A DNA stretch of 64,000 bases from Ypsolopha sequella (Eukaryota > Arthropoda > Insecta > Lepidoptera > Ypsolophidae): contig OW203992.1 in NCBI GenBank assembly GCA_934047225.1, positions 4,515,501 through 4,579,500 on the forward strand. The letters are read 5' to 3'. Made by a program: the position numbers and the translations under genes. Position 1 is the stretch's first letter; the number at the start of each line of letters is the position of its first letter. The notes under the pieces are model-generated. The model saw only the letters and a program-made list of their open reading frames with translations. It made no database searches and was not told the DNA's origin. Below are positions 52,091 through 63,910 of this stretch, one piece after another.

Positions 52091-52170
52091 ATTCTGCGAT
52101 TCCTATAAAAGCATGCTACAAGACCAAATATCACAATCTGCTACGATCCTGACACAACCGTTTCGTTTCT

Positions 52171-52619
52171 TCTACAATGTAAAATGTAGAACCTACATTC
52201 ATAAATCGACTTGGACAAGCTCTACTTTTCCGAAACTTTGCTCTCTTTTACTGTACCAAAAATGATAAGATTTAACCTTAATGAAGCTCAAGTTCCATTA
52301 AGCTTTAAGACAATATCAAATTAAATTTTCGTTTTCTCCAAATATTATCGTTTGCTGAAAACCTGATCCCTTCTGTAAGACTCTAATGGCTATTAGAATC
52401 GTTTGCTAAACGTAATAGATATAATTCGGGTCAGGCTCTGGAACACAAATCAAATTGTAGTGGTTTAAATTGCTTATGGATAGACCGTTCCATAGATCAG
52501 TAGCTCTTAATTTGCAGGCCGCAGCTGTGGGCGTCTTTCACCATAATTGAATCATCAATCTGTTATTTTGTATCTATGGTGTGCTGGCATTGTTGAATCG
52601 AATACGGCGTACGTTATAT
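52171..52619. other. No gene recognised
   Basis: 52130-52170 just before holds a family R trace (CTGCTACGATCCTGACACAA). The rest is unassigned. Confidence 0.4.
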
Positions 52620-53498
52620 ATAGGGTGGAAAAAATTCAAGGGCCCTGAATGGGAACTACCTTAAATCCTTTAATTAGCTCATTTTACTGAAAGGAAACAT
52701 TCCTTTTTTTTTTTTAAAAGAAACAAAACTGCATTCAAAGATCTTTTAAAATTCGGTTGTCTCACCCGGGAATCGAAACAACTTAAAATAAAAAAAATAC
52801 ACCCGCGCTATTTTATCATACGAATCGGTAGGATTATTGTTCAGAATAAAATTTGTCTAATAAACATTTTGTCTTTGAAATAAAAAAAGTGAAAACTAAT
52901 ATTAATTCTATTTTATCATCAATACGAAGAACACATAAACATGAAACATTTTTTAAACGAAGACGGATATTAAGAAGAAAAAAGAATCCTGATAAGTAAA
53001 AGCAAAACAAAACGAAATTTTAAATTGGAACGAATACTTTTATCGCTTTTAAAAATTTTTAAAGTTATCGTTCGAATTTCAAATTAGCTAGCTTGTACTT
53101 CATACGATGCATTGACATGTCTTTGGATGTTAGAGAAATAAGAAAATTATAACGTGTCATTTACTTGTTACAAGTGAACAGTACTAGGTATTGTTAATAA
53201 AGAACTTGTAATAAATATTTAATGGGTATCTCGTACAACAGATGAGTGTAAGACCAAATGTTTATTAGACAAATTTTATCCTGAACAATAATCCAACGAT
53301 TCGTATAATAAAGTAACGAGGGTTTATTTTTTAAATTTTTAGTTGGTTCTATTTTGGGACAAGCAAATTTTAAAAGATCTTGGAATGCAGTTTTGTTTCT
53401 TTTAAAGTATAAAGGAATGTTTCCTTTCAGTAAAATAAGCTAACTAAAGGATTTAAGGTAGCTCCCCTCCAGGGCCCTTGAATTTTTTCCACCCTGTA
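52620..53498. mobile_element. Foldback-type element with ~250-bp arms
   Basis: The left arm 52620-52873 starts AGGGTGGAAAAAATTCAAGG; the right arm 53252-53498 ends with its inverse and CCCTGTA. Arms pair through CTTTCAGTAAAATAAGCT-type and AATAAACATTTTGTC/ACCAAATGTTTATT blocks with indels. The 380-base centre has no ORF. TA flanks and CAGGG ends suggest Tc1/mariner-type ends on a long-arm element. Confidence 0.8.
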
Positions 53499-53546
53499 TA
53501 AATTTTGCCATTTACACTCAAAATGTTCATAGGACCTTATCTAAAC

Positions 53547-53750
53547 TAACAGTAAAACCTTAAAAAGGCAGTTGAAGTACTTTTGTCTTAGAAATATGTT
53601 CTGTGGTTTCGTCCACACGAGGGGAAAAGGTTTATAAGCTGTATCCGTGTGAATACAAATTATACACATTTTCCCCTCGTGTGGACGAAACCACAGAACA
53701 TATTTTTAAGGCAAAAGTACTTCAACTGCCTTTTTAAGGTTTTACTGTTA
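53547..53750. mobile_element. Hairpin element with 82-bp arms
   Basis: Arms 53547-53628 and 53669-53750 are inverse with two mismatches in 82 (TAACAGTAAAACCTTAAAAA..., GTCCACACGAGGGGAAAA). The loop is 40 bases. It lies 48 bases right of the previous foldback element. Confidence 0.85.
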
Positions 53751-54059
53751 ATTTAAAGCCCCTTTAAAGTTTTTGTTTTATTATATAAAATTTTCTTAAT
53801 TTATTGTACTTATTTTATTGGTATAAACTACTACGTAGAAAGACAGGCTAATAGCCTGAAGCAATGCATATAAAATAATTAAACAATAAATGTCTAGATA
53901 TTTTTTTTTTGAATCAAGATATATTTAAAAATAATATTATTTCCATTGCCTTCTTGATAATAATATACAAATAATATGAAAATACTAAATAAAATCAGAA
54001 AAAGACAAAACGGCCTTGGACTGGCATACACTGTTGAAGCTTGCAAACAGTAGCCGATT

Positions 54060-54180
54060 TTCAGTCTGGGCCTTATATTTCTAAAACGTGGAACAATAAA
54101 ATATATAGTTCTTTCTACCCAAAGGTTGCTTGAGAGATATTGCTTTTTGCAATAAGTACCGCCTTTGTACACAATATCTG
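54060..54180 (-). repeat. Repeat V, inverted copy 3
   Basis: The plus strand shows GCAATAAGTACCGCCTTTGT and GGTTGCTTGAGAGATATTGC, the inverse of the family at 30.6 kb. Confidence 0.6.
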
Positions 54181-54827
54181 TTCTTTATGTAAAAATGTGT
54201 TTTAAATTATGTGTGTAGTACAAAGAGTGTCATAAAACAATAAAATAAAATAATTATATGAATAAAATTTGTATAAAGTTTTAATTATCAAAGATTAATA
54301 GTAGAAATATTAATTCCGGCAAGGATTCAGGGATGAATATATTATTTATTATACTAAAATGAGACGGAAAACTAAATGTCACTTGAAAAATTATAATTTA
54401 AAACATCACAATAACATGAATTGTATAATTACCATAGTAAAATCAAAACGCAATTTATCCTTACATAAATGCATTCCAAATTAAATATTTGTTAAAAAAG
54501 TCTCTAAAGGAAATTGTTACTTCGATAGCAAAAAAGTTCAAGAACGACGATAAAAGCGAAATCACAGAAAAGAGATAGGTATAGAATTTGAGATTTATGA
54601 GGTAGGTATGAAGGACGAATGCGGGCGGGGAGAGGTGGGGCGGGGCCCGCTGGCTAATGACCAAATTAGTACCGTCGAAGGCGGGAGCCATTTTAACAAA
54701 TTAAAAATAAACGTTGGCGAGTCAAAGAACTGCTAATTAAAGAATATTTTTGTTGCTGTGATAGCAGAATTAAACACGATGTTTTTAATTAATATTTTCC
54801 TTGAGGTGGATTTGACGGATCTCGTTT
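54181..54827. other. No gene recognised
   Basis: A short G-rich tract lies at 54620-54650; otherwise nothing. Confidence 0.45.
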
Positions 54828-54960
54828 TTTAGGGTTCCGTACCCAAAGGACAAATCGGAGCCCTCTTAATGTCACACCGCTGTCCGTCTGTCTGTCCGTA
54901 TGTCACGGGTCTCTAGCTCTTAGACGGAATGAGATAGAAACCTGAAATTTTTATATGTTG
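54828..54960 (-). repeat. S1-type fragment
   Basis: TTTAGGGTTCCGTACCCAAA, then CCGCTGTCCGTCTGTCTGTC, then diverges from the other S1 copies (CTAGCTCTTAGACGGAATGA), so it is probably another subfamily. Confidence 0.65.
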
Positions 54961-55456
54961 TGTTAAATGTTGACACAAAACCGAATTTTGAATTAAAAAT
55001 GTAATTAAATAATTTTTTCTACTACCTTTATGAAAATGTTCCATTTCATACTCGAAATTAGTTTTGAAAATCGAACTTTCCGGGCCCCGTTGCGGAATGA
55101 CTATCAGGTCAGTTTGTAATATCGTATTGAAATTTCATTAATTGCAAAATTAGGTTCTTTTTGACGTTTTGCTTAATTTCATGCTAAATTAGGTTCTTTT
55201 TGACGTCCTCAGTTTGTCTTAACAATCGAAATTCCCTGCGTTCCAATTCACGAAATAATCGATTATATCGCGTCTGACACTCATTTTTCGCAAAATGATA
55301 CTGGCTACAAATAAAAGCCGCCAGTCGAAGCCTGAAAAAAAAAGGTGAAAACCGCGCCGCGCTCTGAAAATTCATAAAATACATTAAATTTGAAAGGAAA
55401 AATTAAATATTTAAATACATAAATCAGATAGTAGAAAAAGTATCGTTCGCAACGAG
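54961..55456. other. No gene; short direct repeat
   Basis: AAATTAGGTTCTTTTTGACG occurs at about 55147 and again at about 55182, 35 bases apart. Confidence 0.5.
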
Positions 55457-55575
55457 TAAAAATGGGTTTTCTTACGCTCAGAATGTAAGCTTTTGACGTT
55501 CGCCTTCGGCTCACGTCGAAACTAGCTTCATTCCTCGGGTAAGAAAAGAAAATCCGCCATTTTATACTCGTCATG
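55457..55575. repeat. Imperfect palindrome
   Basis: ACGAGTAAAAATGGGTTTTC at left and the inverse CCATTTTATACTCGT at right, with TCTTAC / GTAAGA inside. A G-run follows at 55594-55602. Confidence 0.55.
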
Positions 55576-56164
55576 AAATATACTATTTCAGAGGAGGGGG
55601 GGGGCTTCATACATGAAAATGGAGCCGAAAAAAACTTTTTTTTCTTACCCTAGCGTGTGGGGTGTCATTGTCTAGAACTCATTAAGGCGCTACGGAAAAA
55701 AATCGACACTTTTAGAACTTGCATATCTACTGCAGTAAATAATGTGTTATTTTGATAAAATGGTATATTATTTTTGGAATCTTTTTCTAGGGATCTGTTA
55801 GAACAGAAACGCGATTGGAGAAATTCGGCTCGATAGAAATATTTATTGAAATGAGGTCTTTTTCGACACCAATTCTCCTGGTTTGACAATTTGGAATGAC
55901 ATTTGGACTGCAATTGTATTTTGTTAGATGGATTGATAACAACTTTAGTATATTTTATATTAATAAAAAACCAACTTTTTGCTACTTTTTCTCGAATCCG
56001 TCCCTCTTGCACTGGGGGTTTTTTCGCATATGGGGTAACAGCGACGCTAAAACTCTTAGGTACATATTGCCTTAATAAGTATATGACGGTATGAAGTATC
56101 AAAATAGGGTATCGACCGATAAGTTACTGCTTGCGAATTCAATGCGAACTTTGGACTAATAATG
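55576..56164. other. No supported gene
   Basis: A 145-codon minus frame (55665-56102) has no recognisable domain, signal peptide or membrane segment, and no upstream promoter cue. It may be chance. Confidence 0.35.
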
Positions 56165-56740
56165 TTATACATATATACAAACTCACTCCTGTCAGTGAGG
56201 TAGGCAGAGACTGTTGATTTCCATCTGCTACGATCCTGACACACCTCTTTAGCTGCTTCCACATCCATCAATTTCAAGCTCTTCTATTCCGGGTGCTTTT
56301 AACATTTTACAAAATGTATACTTGCGATTGTCGGCACTTGGTGAAACTTGAATCACATCTTGAATTACGAGTAAAAACACTTGTACTTATAGTTTCACTT
56401 TATTTATGTTAACTCCCAGCCGGTTTCGGATTTTACTCCATTTTCAAGGGAAGATGTTAATTAAAATATTTCACTGACTCCAGGCACTAGGTCTGAGTAA
56501 CGTAAACAATGATAATGTTGACATTATCATTACATTATAAACATTATCTTTGTTTACGTTGCTCAGAGCTAGTGCCTGGAGTCAGGGAAATATTTTAATT
56601 AACATCTTCCCTTGAAAATGGAGTAAAATCTGAAACCGGTTGGGAGTCAACATAATTAAAATGAAACTATAAGTACAAGTGGTTTTAATTCAAGATGCTT
56701 TTAACATTGCCTTTCTTCAGTATGTCGCCAATTTGGTCAC
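56165..56740 (+). repeat. Family R, longest copy, split by an insertion
   Basis: Before the insertion: GTAGGCAGAGACTGTTGATT, TGCTACGATCCTGACACACC, TTCTATTCCGGGTGCTTTTA. After it: GCCTTTCTTCAGTATGTCGC. The intact order at 40.1-40.2 kb confirms the interruption. Confidence 0.7.
56294..56708. mobile_element. Hairpin element with 13-bp TSD (PLE-like type, copy 2)
   Basis: TGCTTTTAACATT at 56294-56306 recurs at 56696-56708. Inside, a leader GATTGTCGGCACTTGGTGAA (about 56324) precedes a palindrome from about 56355 to 56697. The palindrome pairs through ACACTTGTACTTATAGTTTC, CCGGTTTCGGATTTTACTCC and GACTCCAGGCACTAG. Leader, ACTTGTACTTAT and GAAACCGG are shared with copy 1 at 18.94 kb although the arms otherwise differ. 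Confidence 0.75.
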
Positions 56741-59700
56741 ATTATAATAGCATTAATTATAAGGCAAATTCTAGATCTGTTTGTGGATTGACTGGTAGGG
56801 TATCCTTTTAGCATTAAGTCCGCTAATTTGTTATCTTTATTTGTGCAATGAAAAATTCATGATGATTTTCTACTGAGTGTACCATAAAAAAAAACACTTC
56901 TCCATTTATTTTAAATAGAAAATGCATTAGAAAATGCTTACACAGCACACACATATTAGGGATGGTATTTTACTTCTTATTTATATTTATATATTTTTTA
57001 TTATTTTACGTTTTTATTAAATATGTCAACTTCTCTATTGCATTTCAAATGGTCTTTGATATCTCAGGCCTGACAGAAAAACAGCACGTTGTGGTTTTTT
57101 ATCACAATGCCTACGCTGAGTCAAATCTTTTCGCTGCGAATAAACAAACTGTATTGCAAATGTCTTATATTATAGGACATTTGTATTTCTAATAATGTGT
57201 ATTATCTTTTTTTTTCTTTTTCATGTTGTATGTGTTTGCTTATTGTTATATTTGTTAATTAATAGCATCTTATTCTTATTCTTAGAATAAAATTATAAAT
57301 AATTATAATACGAGTAATTACAGAATTTTTACTACATTGTTCAGTATAAGTATTACTAGAACTAGTCTTTTTTATTTAATAATAATAACTCTTATTTCAA
57401 CCTGTGTAAGCCTTCAATTCTATTAAGTAACTAATCGACACCATGTTCGAACCTATCTTTGACCTCTCGAACTCAACCCTTCGGCTTTTATAAGCCTCCA
57501 AGCCATTTGGAGGTTCCATAACCTTTTATGAGTAAACAGTTTTCGCCTTAATGTCGTTAATGACTTAGATAAACTAGATTAGTAAATCCAAAACTTACCT
57601 TAAGTAAGCTGCATGCTTTGTTTAGTTAAGCTTTAGACATTTTGTATCCAATATCAAGTGTGAACACCAAGTTTAGAGAAAAGCAGCGCAATCAAAACTT
57701 GTCTTTATGACAGGGCATGAAGGGTTTAGTAGACAGCTTGGTAATATTGTAAGCTGTCAAGCCCCAGCTATAAATCCAGCGGTAAGCTGATAAACTTGGT
57801 GCAACAGGTGCAGTCCATACTGTATGAAACCGGTCAACCGAAGCGCTCCGCACGGATGCACCTGCAAATCCTACAACGTTGCCAGACTTCTGTAAATTGT
57901 CGCTATTATGTATGCGCGGCCAGCTTTTTGGTTTTCGAACTCCGAATGGTACTGGCTGGTTACGTAAATTTAATGTTCGAAATTCAACATTGGGCTGCTT
58001 TTTGATCTGTGGTCTGGACTACGATTTGAATTTGAATTTGAAATGTTCTAGAATGGTAAGAAAGCGCTGTGAGGGCGTGAAAAGTGCCCGCCTTAAAGGA
58101 TTTATTGGCCGTATAAAAGGGAAATAGAAAGTTTTGTTATCACAAAAGCCATAAGGGAGAAGTATTAGGATTTTATACTTACTCCTTTACGAGCGAGAGC
58201 GTTTTAAAACGTTACCTGTTTATCTTTTGACTCTTTCTTTGCACATACCTGAAAGAAAAAAAAAACGTTGTATATTTTTTTCCTAGAAAACACCGGTTAT
58301 TTGGAAGAAACTTTATTTTTCAAGACTATAAGATGAAATAGGGAACCCGCATAAACCGTCAAAATAGGGCTAAGTGTACATTTCAGCATTTACCTTTCAC
58401 TCGCCCCACTGAATCTAATTTCAAACAAACGAATCTACAACGGGTAAAGGTTGCTCACAGTGTTACATCTAAGAACTACGTTTTTGACTCAATGAAAATT
58501 ATGAATTACTAATATATTCCGCTTCAGTCGTGAAGATTTAATTTTCATGAAAGAACATAGCAGACAAACCCCACAAAAACTTTCATCCCGTTATTTCAAT
58601 TGCTTGGAGAGTTGTTAAATAACAAAGAAACAAATAGTCAAAATTACTTTTTGATTAAAAAGTTGTAAGTTGTAAAGTTTTACTTTCTCAAAATTACCCT
58701 TGAGAGCCTGATTCGGGGCAGTTTTTCATGTCAATGAAGGCGCTCTTATCCCAGAAGAGTGACTCTCTCTCTTTTTCTTTACGTGTAAGGAGTAAAGAAA
58801 ATAACCACACTTTTGTACTTTTTCGTTGTTTTTATCGGTTTTTAAATTGTTCAAAAATAAGGGATATGTTTATTAAAACCCACTTACGTGGTCGACCTAG
58901 AAAATTTAAAGAGCAATATTACCAGATATGTTTCGTTAAGAAAAGAGTGGAATTATGGAAATGGCATGATTTGAAAGGTCTTATTACATGCTGTGTTCGT
59001 GATTGAAAGTTCTATTTGACTTTGAAATTACTGATTTTGGGATAAGATTGCGCCTTAAGCAATATCGGTAAACATAAAGAATATTCCAAGTAATAAAAAT
59101 CAGTAGTAATGATTAAGAATAAGAATAAAAATTCTTTATTTCCAATAAAAAAAAAGAGCGAAGACTATTATATATGAGGCCAGGAAGGGCTCATTACGGT
59201 CGAAACATGTTTAGTGCTTTTTTCAAAAATAAAACGAGACAATTGTAGGTCTAAAGAATAAAGGGTTAAATTAAATTAAATGAACTCTTTATATTGAAAG
59301 TCACGTTGCTCATACGGGGGCAAAATTTCGTGAAAGTGTATGCGAAAACCCTATTTAAACTTATCTCAAAATATTAAGTATAAAAATGATTTGTTTTGAG
59401 TCGAGCACTTGTAGGGGGAAAATTCGATTCAAGATGCCAACTATAAATATTTTTTTCACAACATATAAGCGCCATATTTTTTTTTTCTCAAACTTGGACA
59501 TAAGTGTAGGCTGCGTTCAGTTTGATCGTCAGACGATGCCAATGATAGCATAGGTATAATTAAATTGTAAGTGTTTAAAGGTTTTAAATACATAAAACCA
59601 ACAAAATTGATCTATTTACGTTATTATTATTGCAATATAAAATAAAGCAAATATCTCTACATTCTGAACACGAAATTGCAATTCATTTTATTTTTCTTTT

Positions 59701-60100
59701 TCAACTGGCCGCTTATGCCATTATGGCCAAACTCCTTAGTCTCCTAAAAACATAGACAAGAATAGTAAGAATAGTATTAATATAATTAGAATTAATAATA
59801 AGAATAGTAATAAAAAAATAAACATATGGTACATAGTGGATTTCCATACGAATTTACTGGACACTTACTGAAGACTTGAAATATCTCTCCAGGTAAAGCA
59901 CTTCCTGGCTTGTCTTTACGTTATGATATGATAACATTACAATATATTTTTGAGAAAAATAACTAGCACAGACAAAACTTTTTGTGGAAGAAGACATGCT
60001 CAGCATGTGCTTACCTGAAGATCAGCGCAGTTTTAGAGAAGATACGTTCCGAACGGTGGGTGAAATAGAATTTTGAATGACGACGATAATAACATATACC
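56741..60100. other. Repeat-poor stretch without a recognised gene
   Basis: The longest interval with little assignable content. A TTATTC-type tail (57268-57285) and, inverted, AAGAATAAGAATAAAAATTC (59118-59137, followed by TTTATTTCC) look like 3' ends of 5'-truncated LINEs. Small frames (56962-57192, 57796-58127, 58728-59006) have no recognisable domains. CGGTCGAAACATGTTT at 59199-59214 is a hairpin-element-type motif without arms. Confidence 0.45.
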
Positions 60101-60675
60101 TAAAGGCGAGGTTACACAGTGCGAGCTAGCATGCGAGCTGACCTAGTCAGTTACTGAGGTGCAGTGACTCGCACCGTGTAACCGCATCATATGAGTTACT
60201 CTCATGTGCGAGTGGGTCAGGAGCTCGCGTCCGAGTTACTACAACATTATTTGTTTAACTCGCCAGTCGCCTCCCCCACCACGCCACAAGCATCGGCTCG
60301 CACGCCGCTCGGTCGTCAATTCGCTCGATTTTGCGAAAAAACAGTAGCTCGTACGCTCGGGCCCACGCCGGGCCGGGTGCAGTGTTTTAGTGTATAGCAC
60401 TTTCAATTCTAAGTATTTCAACACAAAGTATTTTCGTAACCGCTTTTATTGTAGTGTGTACTGTGATTATTCGTGTATTTTGCGACAACATTGCACGAGA
60501 CATGATACATCGGACTATGCGAGTACACTGGTGCAGTAGCTGTCTACCGCGACGCTAGCAGTTTGCATTTTTGTGACCGAGCGAGGCGAGTCGAGCTACT
60601 GTCATGCGACAGTACACAGGCACAGTAGCTGTCTACTATCACATCAGCTGCTCGCACTGTGTAGCCTCGCCTTAA
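60101..60675. mobile_element. Inverted-repeat element O with repeated GCGAG/CAGTAGCTGTC motifs
   Basis: Left AAGGCGAGGTTACACAGTGC, right the inverse of AAGGCGAGGCTACACAGTGC. Inner short inverted copies (GACTCGCACCGTGTAACC at 60164) and repeated GTGCAGTAGCTGTCTAC units (60531, 60624) suggest clustered binding sites. The centre is GC-rich and lacks an ORF. About 575 bp. Confidence 0.7.
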
Positions 60676-60689
60676 GTTCTAACCCAAAG

Positions 60690-60850
60690 CCTGGTTTTTA
60701 CGGCGCCAGTAGCTGACAGACAGTAAAAGACAGTAACTCGCCCCGTCAGAACAACAAGGAGACAGTTACTGCCAGCTTTAATGTCGGACAGCTACTGTCT
60801 ACTCATCTTCCCCTATTTTTCTCGCAAGGTCAGTTACTGGACCAAGTTTT
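60690..60850. repeat. CAGTTACTG/CAGTAGCTG motif cluster
   Basis: Several related words (GCCAGTAGCTGACAGACAGT, ACAGTTACTGCCAGC, ACAGCTACTGTCTACTC) follow element O directly. They may be a second, eroded relative. Confidence 0.45.
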
Positions 60851-61086
60851 ACCCAGATCGAAGTAACGTTTTCAATTATTTCCCCCGAAAGGCCTCTTCT
60901 CGAAGTCTCCTACAAATCTTTTGAAGTCTATTGCGCAGACAGAATCATTCGGGCCATTGGTCCGGCAAAATGATCACCTTCAGATCTTGGACATATAAAA
61001 GCGATTGTTTACACTACTGTCTCGGATTTGCCTTTGGAACCTTTGCTTCTAACTAAATGTGGGCGTGGATTTATGGAGGTGTCGTA

Positions 61087-61344
61087 AGGCTGCATATAAA
61101 GTTAAATTGAGCCTCTCATTTTTCATACAGCCTTGAGATTTGTATTAAAAATAAGTGACCAAATGACCCCGTCGTCGGTCAACCAGTCTTAGCAAATTCA
61201 TTCATTTCATCTAGAAGCCGAGTTAAACTCAGTTTTCGTGAGCACGTGTTTCTTGGTGGTCGTAACAGCCACGGCTGAGAGCGCGCTATTTCAAACTAAA
61301 AGGAAACGTCATATAGTTCAGTTTATCTGACTTTATATGTACCC
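61087..61344. mobile_element. Inverted-repeat element, family Q
   Basis: GGCTGCATATAAAGTTAAAT at left; the inverse of GGGTACATATAAAGTCAGAT at right. The interior has CGTAACAGCCACGGCTGAGA and GAGCGCGCTATTTCAAAC. It abuts a family M element on the right. Confidence 0.7.
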
Positions 61345-61720
61345 TTAAGGAGCTCCACAATGCTAAACATCAGTTTTGTACTGGATTCAGTTCCGTCAAT
61401 GCATATCGTAAAAATTTGACAAAAATATGGCGTGTTTTTTGACTCCAGACAATCATTTATAAACATATTTTCAATTTTACGAAAAAAGCGATTCAGTTTC
61501 CATGTTTCAAAACCGATTGAAACGAAACAAACACACACAGATACTAACTAGAAAAAAACATATTTATTACATAAATAAATCATAATCAATGTCCTAATGG
61601 AGCCGCAATTTCAAAATAACTGTAGTTTTGCGTGCACGGCATCTGATTAGAGCAGGACAGAGAGTTAAAAAACAAACGCGTTAGAGCAGGACTGAATTTT
61701 AACATTGCGCAGCCCCTTAA
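61345..61720. mobile_element. TTAA-flanked MITE, family M, copy 3
   Basis: TTAAGGAGCTCCACAATGCT at left and AACATTGCGCAGCCCCTTAA at right, with the family interior (AAATATGGCGTGTTTTTTGA, ATTTCAAAATAACTGTAGTT). Confidence 0.85.
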
Positions 61721-62059
61721 AGCGAATATATCTACGAAAACTGTAAGCTACCGTCTAATCCTTGTGTTAACCGCCGCCGCTTGTGGGTTTCAGCGCTGTG
61801 CTCTAATTGTTTGTTGTTTGTAAGTTTTGAACGCGAGCGCTTCAAACGCTAGATGCATGTTGAACACGATAAATGTGTTTCATTTTGGCAGTCCTTTTTG
61901 TGCTTTGATGCTCTAAGTTTTTGTGTCTTATTGTTGGGCAAACCCTTTGCCCTTTGCAATGCATGCAGCAATGTAAATACAGTATTAGGGTGTCAGATAG
62001 TGGCGTGCATTGAACTTTTTTCCGGAAAAGCAACCTGAAGGTCAAGTTTGACAATTAAA
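61721..62059. other. No gene recognised
   Basis: Two overlapping 61-70-codon frames on opposite strands (61842-62054) without recognisable domains. Confidence 0.4.
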
Positions 62060-62210
62060 AAAATATGAAAAAATTTAAATAACACTTTAAAAAAAGAAAG
62101 TTTGTATGACGCCAGGGTAGGCACTGCCTACCCCTAGAGTGAACATTTTCATACAAACTTTTTTTTTCACAGTGTTAATGAAATTTTTTAAATACACGGT
62201 TTCAGATTTT
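62060..62210. repeat. Imperfect palindrome centred on GGTAGGCACTGCCTACC
   Basis: GAAAGTTTGTATGACGCCAG and the inverse TTCATACAAACTTT flank the perfect core at about 62124-62140. Outer A-rich parts also pair. Confidence 0.7.
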
Positions 62211-63084
62211 CAAAAATGTAGTCCAAATTTCTCACACTTGTGTAGAAGTCGTGACATTTTTGTAGTAATTCACGTGACAGTATAAGCAAAACGAAGTCAG
62301 AAGTATGTCCTATCCAAATACCCTAAATTCATACGACATTCTCCAGCTGCATATTCTGATATCTCCCACATCTCAGCACTGCAAACCTGGTCCACTATAC
62401 GTTGAACCATGTCATCTTACGTTCCATGCAATTACTCATACCCTATCTGTAATTTGCTTTCTAGTCCGAGATCAACATAAACTGGATCGAGTCAGCCTTT
62501 GAAAATACACGGTGCGTCAAACTGTTTGTTATATTATTTGTAGTAATAATACCTATATATCAGGTCTTTACATATAAAATTGATGTTTTCTATTGAGAAT
62601 TTGTAGAAACTCAGTTTTCAGTACTAACGTTTTTGCATTTTTTTTAGGAATGACAGATCGAAAGGATGTAATTTCTTATTTGTATGAATGAGACAACATT
62701 AAAGTAACAGCAACATTAATTAAATTAAGAAAAAGTGTCAGCTGTAAAAAATAAATCTTATCATGGAAATGGATGGCATTTAGGACAAACTGTTTTTGAA
62801 GATTAAATTTTTATGATTAAACTGAAAATAAAAACAAAATTGTATACGTAGTATACGTAGTATAAAATTGTATATATAAATTATATAACGTAGATAAACT
62901 TTCAAATAAAACAAATAATTGAAATAGCTATTGAATTACAGGAATTACGAATATATACGAAAATTTTGGCAATTTCATAGGTAAAGACCTATTATAACTA
63001 GAACTAGAAAGCGTATAGTCATTGTTGAAAATTTATGAAGTATGATATCTGAAGTCTGTCATTTAAAAGTCAATAATTTTTTGC
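62211..63084. other. No gene recognised
   Basis: AT-rich; a short GTATACGTA tandem at 62846-62863. Confidence 0.45.
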
Positions 63085-63505
63085 CTGTAAAGGCGATATG
63101 AAAAAAAATAGAGGTGCTTCTTTTTTGTGTATTTCATGAAATACACGGAAAATATTAATAAATTTCTGGTTAATGCATTTTGACTCTATAATCTAGGGTT
63201 TTGAAATTGGAAAACATGTTTGGATAAAATTTCCTCGATAGAAATAATTGTTGAAATGAGGTCTTCAAATACACTTTTTCTTCTCGTTTGACGAATAGGA
63301 ACTATATACAGAACTCAAACATATTTTATTAGGTGTGTTTCAACAATATCTAGAGATTTGATATTTGAAATTTTGCTAGCTATTTTATTATTTTTTATAA
63401 AAATTATAAAACTAACATTTTTCGCTTTCGCCCTAAATCCGCCCCTCTCGCACTGAGCGTGTTGTCGCTTGGAGTGACAGTGACAAAAATAAAATTCGCA
63501 TAGCC
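63085..63505 (-). mobile_element. Repeat N, inverted copy
   Basis: Plus strand runs from AATAGAGGTGCTTCTTTTTT through GAAATGAGGTCTTCAAATAC to TCGCTTGGAGTGACAGTGAC and TTCGCATAGCC. It is collinear with 51664-52090. Confidence 0.75.
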
Positions 63506-63558
63506 TCTTAACAAGATTATCTTTACTGTGACAGGGTATTATAGTGGATATGTCGCAG

Positions 63559-63683
63559 GGATTTAATTAAATCTGGTTTTAAATTAAAAGCCTAAGGATA
63601 TAATTAAAACCGGCAGATGTTTTTAGGTTTCTTATATTCTAACCTAGGTTTTTAATTAAAAACAGGATTTCATTCAATCCTTA
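63559..63683. repeat. Inverted repeat, ~42-bp arms
   Basis: GGATTTAATTAAATCTGGTT at left and the inverse AAAAACAGGATTTCATTCAA at right, imperfect. Confidence 0.55.
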
Positions 63684-63729
63684 CGACTTATACATTGTTT
63701 TGAATTGGTATTTGATATTTGTTTTCTTC

Positions 63730-63910
63730 GTATAGCCGAAAACTGACGATACTAAAGCATATCCTGAAGGCCTTAATTTTAGTTTTAGTGCTGTCAAAAC
63801 ATACATTTTTCCAAAGTATTTAAGCTTCTGTTCCTAACGCTTAAGGACTATTTTGCAATGTTGAAAATTTAGTTTTGACAGTACTTAAACTATAGTTAAA
63901 GCCTTTAGAA
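63730..63910. repeat. Family B edge followed by an inverted repeat
   Basis: TAGCCGAAAACTGACGATAC is a family B left edge. Then AAGGCCTTAATTTTAGTTTT...GCTGTCAAAAC pairs with GTTTTGACAGTACTTAAAC...AAGCCTTT. The window ends soon after with nothing further recognised. Confidence 0.5.

Noticed and set aside
55665..56102. 145-codon minus-strand ORF
   Set aside because: Composition looks like translated AT-rich repeat DNA; no domain or conserved motif recognised.
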